Shown piece after piece: positions 10,202 to 21,429 of a DNA stretch of 64,000 nt; positions within the stretch are counted from its first letter, which is position 1, and each line of letters begins with the position of its first letter. Under the pieces are notes generated by a model that saw nothing but the letters and a program-made list of their open reading frames with translations, did no database searches and was not told where the DNA came from. The stretch spans positions 124,001 through 188,000 of the forward strand of contig JAPWGK010000013.1 in the NCBI GenBank assembly GCA_029641185.1, written 5' to 3'. Both the position numbers and the translations under genes were made by a program. This DNA is from Pseudofabraea citricarpa. Taxonomy: Eukaryota; Ascomycota; Leotiomycetes; Helotiales; Dermateaceae.

Positions 10202-11937
10202 TTACGGTTCTTCTTGTCTTGTTCGCTTTCGCACGGGGGTCTGAGAACCTGACACTGGAGTAGCAGCCCCCGACGGAGGCATCCGCTCTTTCTCCTCGAC
10301 ATGCAATAGCGCACCACTATCTGTTAGTAGCTTAATATATGCTTTATTGCCAACCTGCTTAGCAAGGAACAGAGGTGTATTGCCCGCGCGATTTCTCTCG
10401 TGCACACTAGCGCCTCGGTGAAGTAGCTCTTCCAAGATCCTCGTGTCTGGACCGACTGCAGCAAGGTGGAGTGCGGTGTTTTCCGCGTAATCATGGGCAC
10501 AGAGAAGGAGATTCGCTGGAGCATCGCTATCTAACATGTTCTTGACTGTCTTGAGATCACCTTTCGTTATGGCATAGCCAAGAGCTGTGAAAGCTGTTTG
10601 TTCGGGCGTGATGATTGCTTCCTCCGCTGATGGGGCAAATTGCACATTTGTTAACTCGGTCATCTCTCCACGAATAGATAGTGCCATCTGTGTTGTGATA
10701 TCGCTGTAAGTTAGATCTGGAAGAGCAAGGAGAAAAGAGAGCTTCGTAAGTGCTGCTTCAGTCGTCAAGTCATGACCGAAGACCACACCTGCTCGCCCAA
10801 GGATGGTTGCGGCTAGAAGATTGTAAGTCATCGTATCTGAGAAGTGGAATGAAACTTACGAGCATAGAGCGGAGAAACGGTACCAGATTGGCATTGAGAA
10901 ACATTCACAATAACAACTCCTCTCTCCACGGCAGCTTTGATAACAGATGTGAGAGAACCATCCTCTCCACTCGGTGCATTTCCAGCGCCGAATGTCTCCA
11001 AAATCAAACCACGAAGACCCGGTACTCGTAATACACTATCAATCATCTCTGCCTTGATACCAGGAAAGATACGCAAACATGCGACATGAGCAGTATCGAG
11101 GTCAATCTGGACATCAAATCTCGCGATTGACTTTGCACGTCTCACCAAATGCCAGTTGACTTGGGCGCCCATTGCGGTGACTGTGGCAAGCGGAGGAGAA
11201 TTGGGCGAAGCAAAAGCATCGAACGAAGAGGCTGATATTTTGGTAGCACGATTTCCTCGGAGCAATTGCTGGTGGAAGAAGAGGCATACTTCAGGGATCA
11301 TGAATGTGCCGGCAATGATAAGCGAGCCGAGCAAATTATCCACGGCATCTGACTGCAAGGCAAATATTGATGCTTGAGAACCAGTTAAGACAACAGGCTT
11401 TCCCAGATGAGAAAGCATAAAAGACAGAGCCGATGAAGTGTACGCTAGTGAATCAGTGCCATGGAGAATGACGAACCCATCAAACAAGGAGTAGTTATTA
11501 AGAATTGTCAGCGCGATTTGGGTCCAACCTGCAGAGGAGATTGACGACGAGTCTAGTAGGATGGGGAACTCGTAGAGTGTGTATCGTACATGGCGAGAGT
11601 AAGCTGATGGTGGGGTCCTCAGACTGGGAAGAAGCTCTTTGATGGTGGCAGATGTCATCACCGGGAGGGGTTCTAGAGAGTTTAGCTAATCCTATAGTAT
11701 GATCTTACAGTAAAGTAATTTCGACATACCAGGATTCGAGCCATCATTGAATGATGGACGCGGTGCTATACCCTCCTTGAGAAACCCTCTAGCCGGGACC
11801 AATCCTTCTGGGGAAGAGCGCATACATATCGTGCCTCCGGTCATGATCTGAAGTTGCGGTGAGCAAATGATAATCGACATTCAAGGCTGTTGGCAACTCA
11901 CAATCAGCACCCGCGATTCCGGATAGTGAGCTGCCAT
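10202..11937 (-). CDS. L-asparaginase with C-terminal ankyrin repeats (ASPG type)
   Basis: It hydrolyses L-asparagine to aspartate and ammonia. Exons (minus): 11937-11902, 11847-11730, 11672-10860, 10812-10202, 525 aa. The 12-codon first exon runs straight into MTGGTICM, which carries the first catalytic Thr (TGGTI, residues 15-19); the second site is LHGTDSLAYTSSAL (about 121-134). The substrate loop GLILETFGAGNAP and the NVSQCQSGTVSPLYA segment follow. After about residue 400 come ankyrin-type units (NTALHLAAVGPDTRILEELL, NTPLFLAKQVGNKAYIKLL), matching the two-domain layout of mammalian ASPG. No signal peptide is seen, so it should be a cytosolic type I enzyme. The unusual first exon size makes automatic start calls prone to error. 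Confidence 0.93.
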
Positions 11938-12498
11938 TTTTGCTGTAGGCTTTCCACGACTCGTAGATTCTGAATGATGGAAATACTACGATGTGTAGAA
12001 GCTCTCGGCCAATGGTAATGTCTGACTGCCACGTGATTGAAATATTTTCTTCGCACTGTTTGCTCCTGTTTGATACCCGAGCGATTGCGGAGCAGGAAAT
12101 GCGAGACTTGATGGTTAGAAAGTTTGGTAGCGGCCTATGGTGGGTCTTTGCAAAGTATCCGGTTTATGCCTAGGTTCTGGAAAGATAAGAAAAGAGAAAT
12201 GAGAAATGCTGGCGGAATTGGAGATGAAAACTCTGTTTCTGCTCACGTGGCATGGCCTGGATATGGCGTCTGGTCTTTACGACATCGCATTTCCTGGCGC
12301 AATCACAAATTATACTACTCAATGCCCCTGGCATGATTCGAACTGTTCCTCTAAACCATAAACAGAAGCCAAAGTCAAGCAGGTTCGCAGGAAGACAGGT
12401 TGAGGTTCAGTCCCATCCTTATAAATTGATTCTACAGCGGAATATACAGGGGCTATTCATAAGGCATAAAATACTTGTCTAAACATCTAGCATCAACT
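11938..12498. other. Intergenic region, asparaginase promoter and ANT1 3' flank
   Basis: 561 bp with CACGTG hexamers at 12030-12035 and 12244-12249. No gene or tRNA could be supported; a GATTCGAAC-like string near 12337 lacks the rest of a tRNA. Confidence 0.6.
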
Positions 12499-13737
12499 CT
12501 ATGATTTAATGACAACTGGGAGTTTGTCTTTTGCTTTGGAGGCAAGGTCGGCAGCCTTCTGCAGCTGCTCCGACCTGATCTTTCGCAGATATCGGAAGAG
12601 GAGGATGAACATCAGCTCCATTCTGTGATAAGATATATAAGCATCACGCAAGTTCCAAGGTAGCTGTTCGACTTACCTTTCTTTGGTCATCATGAGGAGA
12701 CCTTGTACCAGAAGACCCTTGGTTATTTGTGGCCCTATACCTTTGAACAGGCCCAGAAGACCTTCGTTCTGCACTATAAACTGCATCACTTCAACGAAAC
12801 TTTTAAACGGTTTCCCTTGTCGAGAAGGCGGTGGCTTGGACTGGAGTCCAACCTTAGCAACAATAAGAGGTTGGGTTGCAATGGTCGCTAAGGATTTCGA
12901 CAGGGCACCGAGTACTGGATGCAGAAAGGTCAGCGCGAAGGGCTGATTCCAGCATGAAGCAAATACTAACAGAACGCTTCCCATGGTCGCAAGTTGGCCT
13001 TGCCTGGGAATATAACCTCTCTCAGGCGCTGGTAGGCACCATAGGTAATGGCAGGATTAACGACCAGTACTAGACTAGCCTTGAGCCCTCTCCAGAGTCC
13101 ACTCCAACCATCTTCGCTATTGATGACATCCCGAGCAGTATCTACCATACCTTTCCTCTCCGCCTTACTTTGAGTCTGTTGGCGAGTCGTGACAACAGCT
13201 ACTGGAATAGTAAAGACTTGCGCAACAGCTCCAGCAGCAGCGCCCAAAGATAGCTCAACTAATGTACTTGGCGGCCCTGCGACCTTCTGCGAGGATACAT
13301 AAAGTGTTCGCACAACTGAATACCAATAAAAGTAGGCAAAGTTCGTAGATGCAACTCCTAGCAACGCGCCATTTATTCCAGCATAAAGACCCGTGACACC
13401 GTCGTCCGCCACAATCTTGGAGATGGCATCAAATGTCGAGGTATAGTGGACTGCATCTACACCAGTTGGAACGAGATCGGTCGGTTTCCGCTTCACTTGA
13501 ACCTGTAGACGAGTCTTCACTCTAAACAGGTAATGGTGTTAGCGATATCATTTTAAGTGGTTTGTTGACTTGTGGGTTGGTGGTTGTCTTGCATCTCCGC
13601 AGCTCATACACCAGCACACGAGAAAGTACTAACATGTCTAGAGGATACACGAGAGCATTGGCAATGACTGCACCTGTAGCTCCCGCAACAGCCAGTCCCC
13701 AAGGCGGTATCGCAGCCTCTTTGGAGGAAGCAACCAT
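12499..13737 (-). CDS. ant1: Peroxisomal adenine nucleotide carrier (ANT1/PMP47 type)
   Basis: A mitochondrial-carrier-family protein that in yeast imports ATP into peroxisomes for fatty-acid activation. Exons (minus): 13737-13634, 13521-12971, 12914-12677, 12622-12499, 338 aa. Three carrier repeats are visible: NALVYPLDIVKTRLQVQVK (first PxD motif rebuilt across intron 1), FTIPVAVVTTRQQTQ with WSGLWRGLKASL, and TIATQPLIVAKVGLQSK with LLGLFKGIGPQITKGLL. The middle sequences LRPWEAFLLGALSKSLATI and the tail FRYLRKIRSEQL are typical of the PMP47/ANT1 branch rather than mitochondrial AAC, which carries RRRMMM; that motif is absent. Two introns use GTTAGT donors. It belongs to the set of peroxisome-related genes in this window. 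Confidence 0.88.
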
Positions 13738-14206
13738 TTTGGCGATACGGCGATACGGCGACAGATGCAGGTAGCGGGGCAAGCACTGGGCAAAGGCACG
13801 ACAACTGTAGCAGGTTTGCAAAGTATGGCAGTGGAGCTGGTTGAAGAAGAAGAGGGATAAGGTTGATGGGATGGGATGGGATGGGACAGGAGGTGACCTA
13901 AGTTATGGAGCTCATGATGCCGGGAGAGCATATGATATGCCGTAGAAAGAGCCAAACAACTGCATCCTGAGCCGAGGTTCTCTGGGACTGGGCTGGACGT
14001 ACAACCGCGAACCCCTTGTTCCGTTCCGTTTCGTTCCGGTCACGTGGATCAAGACCTCTTGGACTTGTTCACCGTTTTCATTTGATGTATTGTACTGTAT
14101 ATATTATGCTCAAGTCTGTGCTGGACAGTAGACAAGACAAACTTGAATATTTCAAAAATCCCTCGCTGATTGAATCCCGGGTATCTAAAAACATACAACG
14201 CTGCTA
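13738..14206. other. Intergenic region upstream of ANT1
   Basis: 469 bp with four ATGGG units at 13866-13885 and CACGTGG at 14041-14047. It serves as the ANT1 5' flank and the 3' flank of the RGG gene. No further gene seen. Confidence 0.65.
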
Positions 14207-15304
14207 CTAAGAGCCAGCTTCCAGCGTGGACTTCTCTTCCACAGGAGTCGCCATTTCTTCCGCCCAGTCTCCAGCCGGCTTGTCAATACTCGGCGAAGCG
14301 ATAGCTTTTGTCGATGGTGGGAGAGAAGGAAAATCGTCTGCAGTGGGAACTTTTGGTGTGGCCGTAGAAGCTCCACGACCTCCACGGCCTCTGATATTGA
14401 GACCTCCTCTACCGCGTGTAGCAGCGGGAGCAGGCACATCCTCACTGGCCTCCCCATCCCCGTATCTGCTACTCGACAGTCCTCCTCTTCCTCTAATGAC
14501 CCCTCCATGACCACCGCGAACATACTGAGAACTACGACCCGTTGTGCGATCAACTATATCGGCTTCAGTCTTGCCTTCGTCCCATTCTCGTCCTCCCTGT
14601 GCCTTCAATTTTCTTTCACGGTTCTTCGCACGCTCCATGTCCATTTCTCGCCTGCTCTTCTGTTCTTCTACCCGTTTCTTTTGTTGTTCCTTCTCGCGCT
14701 GCTCGAATGCTGCAGAATCCGCTTCGGAAAGCCGGTGACGCTCCGCTTTCTTTGCGTTCAAGATTGCCATAGCCGCCATTTTCGCAGAGAGTTCTTCTTC
14801 TGTTAGTTTCTTATGTGCAGTGCCACCAGTACCAGATCGATCGCCTCGGACAGCATGTATACGCTGCTCAGTTATCGGTTGGATTTGTGATTGTGCTAAT
14901 GGTTGTGTAGGCGATTCGGTTGGGGGAGCATTGGATTCTGTCGTCTGCGGCGGAGATAGTTGAGGAGTAGTCGTCGTCACAGTTACTGCAACTGGCGCTA
15001 AGGCCAATTCGTTGTTCGCCCAGCGAGAAGAGTTTAAACCTCTATGTTCGTCTCCCGCTGCAGTACTTCCTCGCCCCCTCCCCCGTGCTTTTCCTCTCCC
15101 TTGTTGGCCTCTGCCTCGTTGGGTTCCGGGTCCATTGTGATTGTTTTGTGGAAGTGTGACGTCTGATTTTGGTGCTTCGAATTTGGAAGGCTCTGGACGA
15201 TCATGGTCGGTGCCTGGAGCCTCGATGATGGCCGGTGCTGAAACTGGCTCAAACTCGTCAGCGAAGAGGTCGTCGTCCTCGCGTGACTGCGCGAACTCGT
15301 CCAT
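14207..15304 (-). CDS. RGG-repeat, probable RNA-binding protein of unknown function
   Basis: Single-exon frame of 365 aa from ATG 15304 (MDEFAQSREDDDLFADEF); the frame is open upstream but has no ATG. Arg/Gly-rich boxes lie near residues 65-85 (GRGQQGRGKARGRGRG) and 275-325 (RGGHGGVIRGRGGL, RGRGGLNIRGRGGRG). A highly charged helical stretch (EQREKEQQKKRVEEQKSRR) occupies about 195-240, preceded by KLTEEELSAKMAAMAILNAK. Near the C-terminus is DDFPSLPP, a short motif also found in Stm1/HABP4-like and other translation-associated proteins. I do not recognise a named orthologue. RGG boxes usually mean RNA binding and arginine methylation; that role is inferred from composition only. Confidence 0.7.
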   Translation of the reverse strand: MDEFAQSREDDDLFADEFEPVSAPAIIEAPGTDHDRPEPSKFEAPKSDVTLPQNNHNGPGTQRGRGQQGRGKARGRGRGSTAAGDEHRGLNSSRWANNELALAPVAVTVTTTTPQLSPPQTTESNAPPTESPTQPLAQSQIQPITEQRIHAVRGDRSGTGGTAHKKLTEEELSAKMAAMAILNAKKAERHRLSEADSAAFEQREKEQQKKRVEEQKSRREMDMERAKNRERKLKAQGGREWDEGKTEADIVDRTTGRSSQYVRGGHGGVIRGRGGLSSSRYGDGEASEDVPAPAATRGRGGLNIRGRGGRGASTATPKVPTADDFPSLPPSTKAIASPSIDKPAGDWAEEMATPVEEKSTLEAGS

Positions 15305-15672
15305 TCTCGCAACTCGACTCGGACTGGGTCTTCTCGTCACCAATTGAGTCAATCCTCAATCTAACAAGGCTCGAGCTTATCTACGGAGGCAGACTTCTTT
15401 GGCCGTGGTGTGGGATGAAGGTGGGCTCGAAGGTACGTGAATCGGCCGTTGGAAGCGTTGATGTTGAGATTGTAATGGTGTTTATTAACCACTGGACCAC
15501 CACCATCCAGGAACTCGATTGTGGGGTGTGTCGGTGGCGGAGATAGGATGTTCCGTCAGCCCCACTACCAACCTTAGCTTAGGGACGGAAGGTACCTCCG
15601 TACATATGACTTCGGCCGACATGCAGATTTCCGCCGCCGATAGAACAAACAACTCTCAAGACTGCTCCAGGA
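15305..15672. promoter_or_regulatory. Divergent promoter, RGG protein / COQ9
   Basis: 368 bp between divergent starts; no recognised motif. An upstream non-coding exon for either gene cannot be excluded. Confidence 0.5.
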
Positions 15673-16492
15673 ATGGCTTCCCAATCTCCATTGCGTGCTA
15701 TATACCGCAATATATCACCTTTGAACCAGGTAGGTAGACGGGCGAAGAGATGCTATCATTCTTACGACCATCCCAATCCTCCTGCAGAAGCCTTTAATAG
15801 CATAGAAACGACCATCCTGAAAGCCTCGTTACCACATATTCCCGCCCATGGTTTCACCCAGACAACTCTATCACTAGGCGCAAGGGATTCTGGGTATCTG
15901 GATGCCTCCGTCAATATCTTTCCTCGTGGTGCTTTCAGCCTTGCCCACTATCATCTTGTACAACAACGTCACTCGCTTTCCCAGCAATTACATCCATCAA
16001 ACCTGCCGAGTTCAGACCACAAATCGCTCGGTATCGCGTCTCGAGTTAAAGCCTTAACATGGGCTAGGTTAATGGGGAATTCTGAGATTATACATCGGTG
16101 GCAAGAGGTTGCTTATATATTCCCCTTGACAACAAAACATATGTGTTGACACTTCATAGGGGCTGGCCTTGATTGCCCAGCCATCCAATGTTTCCACCGG
16201 TATTTCTGAACTGGCCGCTCTCTCAGACGAGATCTGGTTTCTAGCTGGAGATACCTCCGTTGATTCAAGCTGGTATACCAAACGGGCCTTTCTTTCCACC
16301 ATTTATGCAGCTACGGAGCTGTTCATGACAACCGATAAATCCCCAGACTTCCAGCAAACGAGAGACTTCATGGATCGTCGGTTCAAAGATATGCAGGCAC
16401 TGGGTGGAACTGCAGGGAGCATAGGACAGTGGGTAGGATTTACGACTCATGCAGGATTGAATGTCTTGAGAAGCAAGGGAATAAGACTATAG
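15673..16492 (+). CDS. coq9: COQ9, ubiquinone biosynthesis lipid-binding protein
   Basis: COQ9 acts in the mitochondrial matrix, presenting coenzyme Q intermediates to the COQ7 hydroxylase. Exons: 15673-16107 and 16160-16492, 255 aa. The N-terminus (about 30 aa, many Arg and Ser, no acidic residues) looks like a mitochondrial targeting peptide. Landmarks are ILKASLPHIPAHGFTQTTL, DASVNIFPRGAFSLAHYHL, then across the intron HRWQE-GLALIAQP and AALSDEIWFLAGDTSVDSSW, followed by YTKRAFLSTIYAATELFMT and a hydrophobic C-terminal helix. The donor (GAG/GTTGCT) is weak but the joined protein follows the family. The stop at 16492 is about 95 bp from the convergent VTA1 gene. Confidence 0.9.
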
Positions 16493-16586
16493 AAAGTGTC
16501 TAAGGGGACATGATGCAAAGGGGTATTCGTATTGTGAGGGCAAATTTCAGCCCATATTAAGTAACATGTAAGATTTTATGTACAAT

Positions 16587-18018
16587 TTACTGTGCTCCAA
16601 GAGTTTCCAACGCGGCTCTTAATTCCTTTACGGCTGTTTCCGCGTCCTCGAAATTCAATGCTGAAATTGCCCATCGCGCATGCTTTTGGGCTTTGGCAAT
16701 CGCCACATCGTCTGTGTTGAGTATCCGCTGGGCTGAAATTGCTGCGGGTGCTGGAACAGGAACTGTCGGTGCTACGTATGTAGGCTGAGTAGGCGGAGGT
16801 GGAAAATGTGGCTGACGGTAGTAATCTTGAGGTGGAGCAATGGGTGGTTTTTCTTCAACAGAAGGTGAAAATGCAGAGAATCCAGGAGCGGAGATTGTGC
16901 CTGGCGGCGGAAGTACAGATGTCTCCGGAAGACCAAGGTCAATTGTCTCATCTGGAGGAGCAGTAGGTAAAGTTGAGTCCTGGGAATCAGAAGTAAAGGT
17001 TGGAACCTTTGGTGGTACCTCTGGGAAATATCCACCACCAACAGAACTATTTCTCTCATTCGGACTAGATTCTAGAGGGGAGACTTCGTCTTTATGGGTG
17101 GCAGTGTAGGGGAAACCATTCTGTGGATATGGATCAAACTCCTTGCCTGGAGTCGGAGCTGGAGAACCACGAGCAGACACTTGAGCTGATGGATGGAGAG
17201 AGTGGTCAAGTGCGGATTGCTGTGCTAACTTCGCTTCAATAATGTCCTGTTCATCTGGCACTTCTTCCACTGACGCTTGTCGGAGGCTTGGGGATCTAAT
17301 GAGAGCTTCGACTTCTGGGTCGTTCGGATCCAAAGCTAGCAGATTGTCTTCTGGTGCAGGTTCAGGCTTGGGGTTCGACTCGTTCGGATCCCTACCATCT
17401 TTCAATGCTCTCAAAATTCGAATTGCATTCCATTTTGCATATTTAATCTTGGCAATTGTTTCTTCGTCCGGAGGTCCCCATATGTTGACAAGCTCGTAAA
17501 ATGTAGCCGCGGCCTGGAATGTATCCGCGGTCTGTCTGTAGGCGTGTAAGAAAAGAAAACTGCAGGCCAAAGCTGAATCCTACCTGGTAACCTTATCTGC
17601 TTGCACAGCTCTATCCGCCCGTAAGAACGTCTCGGTCGCAAACTCCTCCACGTATGCCTGACCAGCTGTATCGTCCACGATGGCATCATTGGAAGGATTC
17701 GCGCTTTTTGTCTGTAGGTCAATCAGCATTGCGCGGCATCACTAAAGGACATCATTGTGTCCCTACCGCCTCCAACTTGTCCATCAAACCCACAGTATAC
17801 TGCATACACTCGGCATCACCAGTATGAAGATTGCGCGCAATGACCTGATTGACAATCCAGTATTCACCTGAACATATCAGCTATAAAGCGCGGACTGGAC
17901 AAGATGGGCAGCTCTTACACCAATATGCGATCACAGGTTTTGGTTTTTCAAGTTGTGAGGCGCGGACGATAAATGGCGCCAGCTCTGGCGTCTTCAGCTT
18001 CGTTGGAATGGAAGCCAT
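16587..18018 (-). CDS. vta1: VTA1 (LIP5), regulator of the Vps4 ATPase in the ESCRT pathway
   Basis: Vta1 binds Vps4 and promotes ESCRT-III disassembly during multivesicular body formation. Exons (minus): 18018-17919, 17867-17767, 17711-17584, 17535-16587, 425 aa. The N-terminal double MIT domain reads FIVRASQLEKPKPVIAYWC, EYWIVNQVIARNL, then ETFLRADRAVQADKVTRQTA and FYELVNIWGP. A long Pro-rich acidic linker follows. The C-terminal VSL helical domain AQKHARWAISALNFEDAETA and VKELRAALETL binds Vps4. All introns are 48-55 nt. The start ATG 18018 gives MASIPTKLKTPELAPF, typical of the family. It shares a very short divergent promoter with PEX16. Confidence 0.93.
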
Positions 18019-18223
18019 GTTCTGTTTTTAGGAATGACAGAGTCGACTTTCTTTGTGCTGGTGCGAATAGAAATGGATGAGGTGACTACCTAATCTGGCT
18101 TTGAATTCCTTATCGCATTGCACGTGACGTAGACGTACCTCGGTATCTTGACAAACCACGTCAACCCTCTCCTAAATGCGACAACCATTTCATCATCGCG
18201 TCCTCTATACCACCACGGCTGCG
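18019..18223. promoter_or_regulatory. Short divergent promoter, VTA1 / PEX16
   Basis: About 205 bp (157 bp if the upstream PEX16 ATG is used). It contains CACGTGACGTAG at 18121-18132, an overlap of an E-box with a CRE-like TGACGT, which may serve both genes. Confidence 0.5.
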
Positions 18224-19321
18224 ATGGACTCCTTCAAGACTACAACGCATAGCATGCCGAGCGCGCTGACCTTACCGCCGAGATGGCTTCACATGTATAG
18301 CGACTTCATCACCAAGAACCAGAGCTCAGTTACGCAGATAGAGTCGGCCTTGCGATCTCTAACGTATGTCATCCCCGGGCGATTTCGCGATGCCGAGCTG
18401 GCCTCAGAGAGCTTGCATTCGAGTATACAACTACTATCTATGTATCATGATACCGTCCTGATGCGTGCTATATCGAAATTACCAGGCATGCCTCGCCAGC
18501 AATCACCACACAACCGATACACGAAATTCTGGATATCTCGATCAACATTCTATCGCAGGATAGCCACACTCTTATCTATGATCCAATATACGGAGCTGCT
18601 CTGGGAGATGACTGCAAAAAGAAGAGGGGAGAGAGTGCGCTGGAGAGTGGTGGTGATACTGGAACTCGTTAAGGCTGTGTGTAGACTATGTCTGCTAAGG
18701 ATAACAAACTCGAGACCGCTTGTCACACCTCCATTACCAGAAAGAGAGATGGCCCCAGATGATACACCCGTGGAAGAAGATGAGTTCCCAGAAGAGAGAT
18801 TTCGACAGTCACGCCCCGTGGAGACGAAAGAGTACAAAATGAAGCGCACAGGATTAAACTTGCCTACATTGCCGAATCCAGCGGACATATCCAACTATCT
18901 CCTTTCCAAGGTTCTCACCGCAGACGACATTAAAGCCCCAAGTGCGCTACTCAACAAAGTTAACGGCTCAGCACAGTTGGCTGAGTGGTTACATATCCTG
19001 CAACCAGTCATCTATGCGGTTGCCATGGCTCGAAGCAGAGATGGAAAGAACTGGCAACCATGGTTGTTGGGTCTGAGCATTGAATATGCAGCTCGACAGT
19101 TGCGAAAAGATGGGTTGAGAACGACTGCTCTGGAACGGGAAGAGTGGAACAAGCGAGGCTGGGCGATGGGCTGGTGGGCCATGAGAGGCGCCTTTTATGA
19201 GAACGTCACGAAGGGATTTCTTACTTCGACTTCCCAAAGACTGCCTTCCCTAATATCGGGTATTCTAGATGATTATCTGTATCTCTGGGATGGTTATTAC
19301 TTCAGCACTAGCGCGAATTAA
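18224..19321 (+). CDS. pex16: PEX16, peroxisomal membrane biogenesis protein
   Basis: Pex16 takes part in peroxisomal membrane protein insertion and peroxisome formation. Intronless, 365 aa from the ATG at 18224 (MDSFKTTTHSMPS); an in-frame ATG at 18176 would add 16 residues but has a poorer context. Landmarks are SALRSLTYVIPGRFRDAELA, MIQYTELLWEMTA, VVVILELVKAVCRLCLLRI and, near the C-terminus, EEWNKRGWAMGWWAMRGAFY. The hydrophobic stretches match the family's membrane-associated helices. The acidic insert around residues 180-205 (DDTPVEEDEFPEERF) is typical of filamentous fungi. The 5' neighbour VTA1 is divergent. Confidence 0.92.
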   Translation: MDSFKTTTHSMPSALTLPPRWLHMYSDFITKNQSSVTQIESALRSLTYVIPGRFRDAELASESLHSSIQLLSMYHDTVLMRAISKLPGMPRQQSPHNRYTKFWISRSTFYRRIATLLSMIQYTELLWEMTAKRRGERVRWRVVVILELVKAVCRLCLLRITNSRPLVTPPLPEREMAPDDTPVEEDEFPEERFRQSRPVETKEYKMKRTGLNLPTLPNPADISNYLLSKVLTADDIKAPSALLNKVNGSAQLAEWLHILQPVIYAVAMARSRDGKNWQPWLLGLSIEYAARQLRKDGLRTTALEREEWNKRGWAMGWWAMRGAFYENVTKGFLTSTSQRLPSLISGILDDYLYLWDGYYFSTSAN

Positions 19322-19751
19322 CCGGCAAACCCTCGAATGCTTGTATTAATATCTCTATTGCAGTTTAAGCGTTTTTGGTGTCGAGAGCTTTGTCATGCGT
19401 AACAGCTCTGGTCACGAATACTCCCTTCGATTTCACTTAAAGCCTTGGGTAATCGAACATCAGCCACGCCGAAATTTTTATTAGACACCTATAGAAGAAC
19501 CCTCTTCTCATATTCATAGAACATTGTTTTCAACACCAAATGCTGATGAAATACTTGCCCGCTGCCGTGGTGCGATTCCAAACATTATACATACTTTCCC
19601 ACATTGCGAACTTGATTTTTTGTGTGATATTTGTATCTGCATATTCCCCAACTATCAAACATATCTCTTGCACCAAAACCCAATGAGCCTGCCTGTAACG
19701 CCACTCTATCCTTCAAGGATGAGCATGGAAGTCATCTTTTCTTCGTACACA
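19322..19751. other. Intergenic region, PEX16 / unknown gene 3' flanks
   Basis: 430 bp between convergent genes. Plus-strand open frames here run antisense into the next gene and have no support. Nothing else seen. Confidence 0.7.
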
Positions 19752-20712
19752 CTACTTCTTCTCAAAGTAAAACTTTCCCAGCCCGGACTCATCAGGGCTG
19801 CTCAAGGGCTTGCGATTACCATCCCCGTCTTCCAATCGATCCCGCACAATCTTCTCCGCTGTGTCGCGTCCGCCAATAGGTCCCGTAGCAGCGGTATCTA
19901 CATAATCAGGTGTGGCATCGTTGGTCATACCATCCGTCATGCGGGCTTCGCGTCTCTGCTGCTCTGCCGTTGTCGTGGTAGAAGCACTGCTCGGGGTTTG
20001 GTTGCTTGTGGCACGAACCAACAAGTCCCTTCTACTGTATGTAGGTCCACTCACGGTGCTATTGGCGCCCTCTCCAAATCCTACGAGCGAAGCATCATCG
20101 CTCATGCCATCTTCATCGAGTGCGCTTGCACCGACAGAGTAACGGTCCCGTTCATCAATGTCTCTGTAATTGGTATCCGTGCTCATCTCATCATCATCCG
20201 CCTCGGTAGCACCCATCATACTACCGCTGGCCCAGGTAGTTGTTCGGCCGCCCACGCTACCCGTCGCCGAGGCACTTCCCACTGTAGATATCTTGGTTGT
20301 GTAAACTGGATTGCCAGCTGCGTCAAAATATCCTGGAATCTGACCGGCTGCTGCTATGCTTCCGCCTTGGCCAGCTGCTGCTCCAGAAGCATTCGATCCT
20401 GGCCGAACGGTCGATACGCGCTCCAGCCCAGCTAAGCGCGAGATCCGATCAGCACGCTCAGCTTCGAGTGTGTTGCTGGAAGGCTGCGAGCGATGTCCAA
20501 AGCGATCATTGTGGGGGAGAGCATGGCCACGATGGCCATCCTTGATGGCGGTTGTCGAGAGTGCGGATAACGAGGTTGTGGCCGAGTTTGGCGTTCCTCT
20601 GTAAGGGTTAGCCTGCGTCTGCTGATACAGTCGCAATAACGTACGGCATCTCCGTTGGAGTCTCTGGGTTGGAAGGTGGCTCAGGCATCCCGATCAAGGT
20701 TGGGGTTGTCAT
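19752..20712 (-). CDS. Conserved-looking fungal protein of unknown function, Ser/Thr/Gly-rich
   Basis: Exons (minus): 20712-20645 and 20598-19752, 304 aa; the 46-nt intron joins PTEMP to GTPNSATTS. A compact segment near residues 40-75 looks conserved (DGHRGHALPHNDRFGHRSQP, then EAERADRISRLAGLERVST). The rest is low-complexity: a Gly/Ala tract, PGYFDAAGNPVYT, a TVGSASATGSVGGRTTTWAS stretch, and an acidic region rich in Asp/Glu/Ser. The tail GLGKFYFEKK ends the protein. No signal peptide or membrane segment is seen. I do not recognise the family; it is probably largely disordered. The spliced first exon and the non-random conserved-looking block argue for a real gene. Confidence 0.65.
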
Positions 20713-21429
20713 GACTGCGTGCTGTGGTTGTGGTGATAGGCAGGTGTTGGCGGGGAACAGTTGCGTGGTGGAGGGAGGGTGGAGGATGGAGGGGTAGAAG
20801 TGGAGGGAGGGGGAGGGGTGTTAGGTAGGTAGGTAGGTAGGTAGGTAGGTAATGTACGTTTGTGAATGCCCTCAGTTGTCTTTGCTTGGGTTGATAGCTC
20901 GCTCCAACATTCAATAATGATTCAGCTTCTGCCGGACCCAGGATGTGATGTGTTGCGTTGTTCACTCGTCGGTGCCTGGCAGCACAGGGAGATGCCAGAT
21001 GACGCGGGCCAAGGCAGGGAGGCTCATGCTTGCGGAGTGGGAGCAACCTTGAAATGTTGGCCCCTTGTCTACTCCACGCTCAACAGCTGAATTACGGAAT
21101 AACTGAACTGAACAAATCAACATCTGGCTCTATTATTGCTGCTCAATATCTATAGCGGCTTCCTACAAACGCCCAACCAAACCCCACCCCAAACAGTAAA
21201 TACCAGAAGAAAAATCCTCCATCTACATCTACCCTGCTTTTGTAGCCCAGTAACAGCCGTTGGTTGCACAGGAATAAGGCTGAAACTCTTGTTATACCAA
21301 TTGAGCGTGCTGGCAGCCCGTCATACATAAGGGCTTCCTTTCATCTCTGAAGACATCTACGCCTTAAAATCAAAGCCAAGTCATGGCAGTCGTTAATACA
21401 AGTCCAAGAAAGGAACATGTGCATGCAAT
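20713..21429. other. Intergenic region with AGGT microsatellite
   Basis: 717 bp. Seven AGGT units occur at 20823-20850, probably in or near the 5' UTR of the unknown gene ending at 20712, beside GGA-rich sequence at 20765-20818. The rest is the 3' flank of uricase. No gene seen. Confidence 0.7.
20823..20850. repeat. Tetranucleotide microsatellite (AGGT)7
   Basis: Seven perfect AGGT units, 110 bp upstream of the unknown minus-strand gene. Confidence 0.95.

Noticed and set aside
12330..12420. tRNA-like T-arm strings
   Set aside because: No matching A-box, anticodon stem or acceptor stem could be paired.
19524..20435. 303-codon plus-strand frame
   Set aside because: It runs antisense to a spliced minus-strand gene, is rich in Ser/Arg/Cys without pattern, and has no conserved motif.
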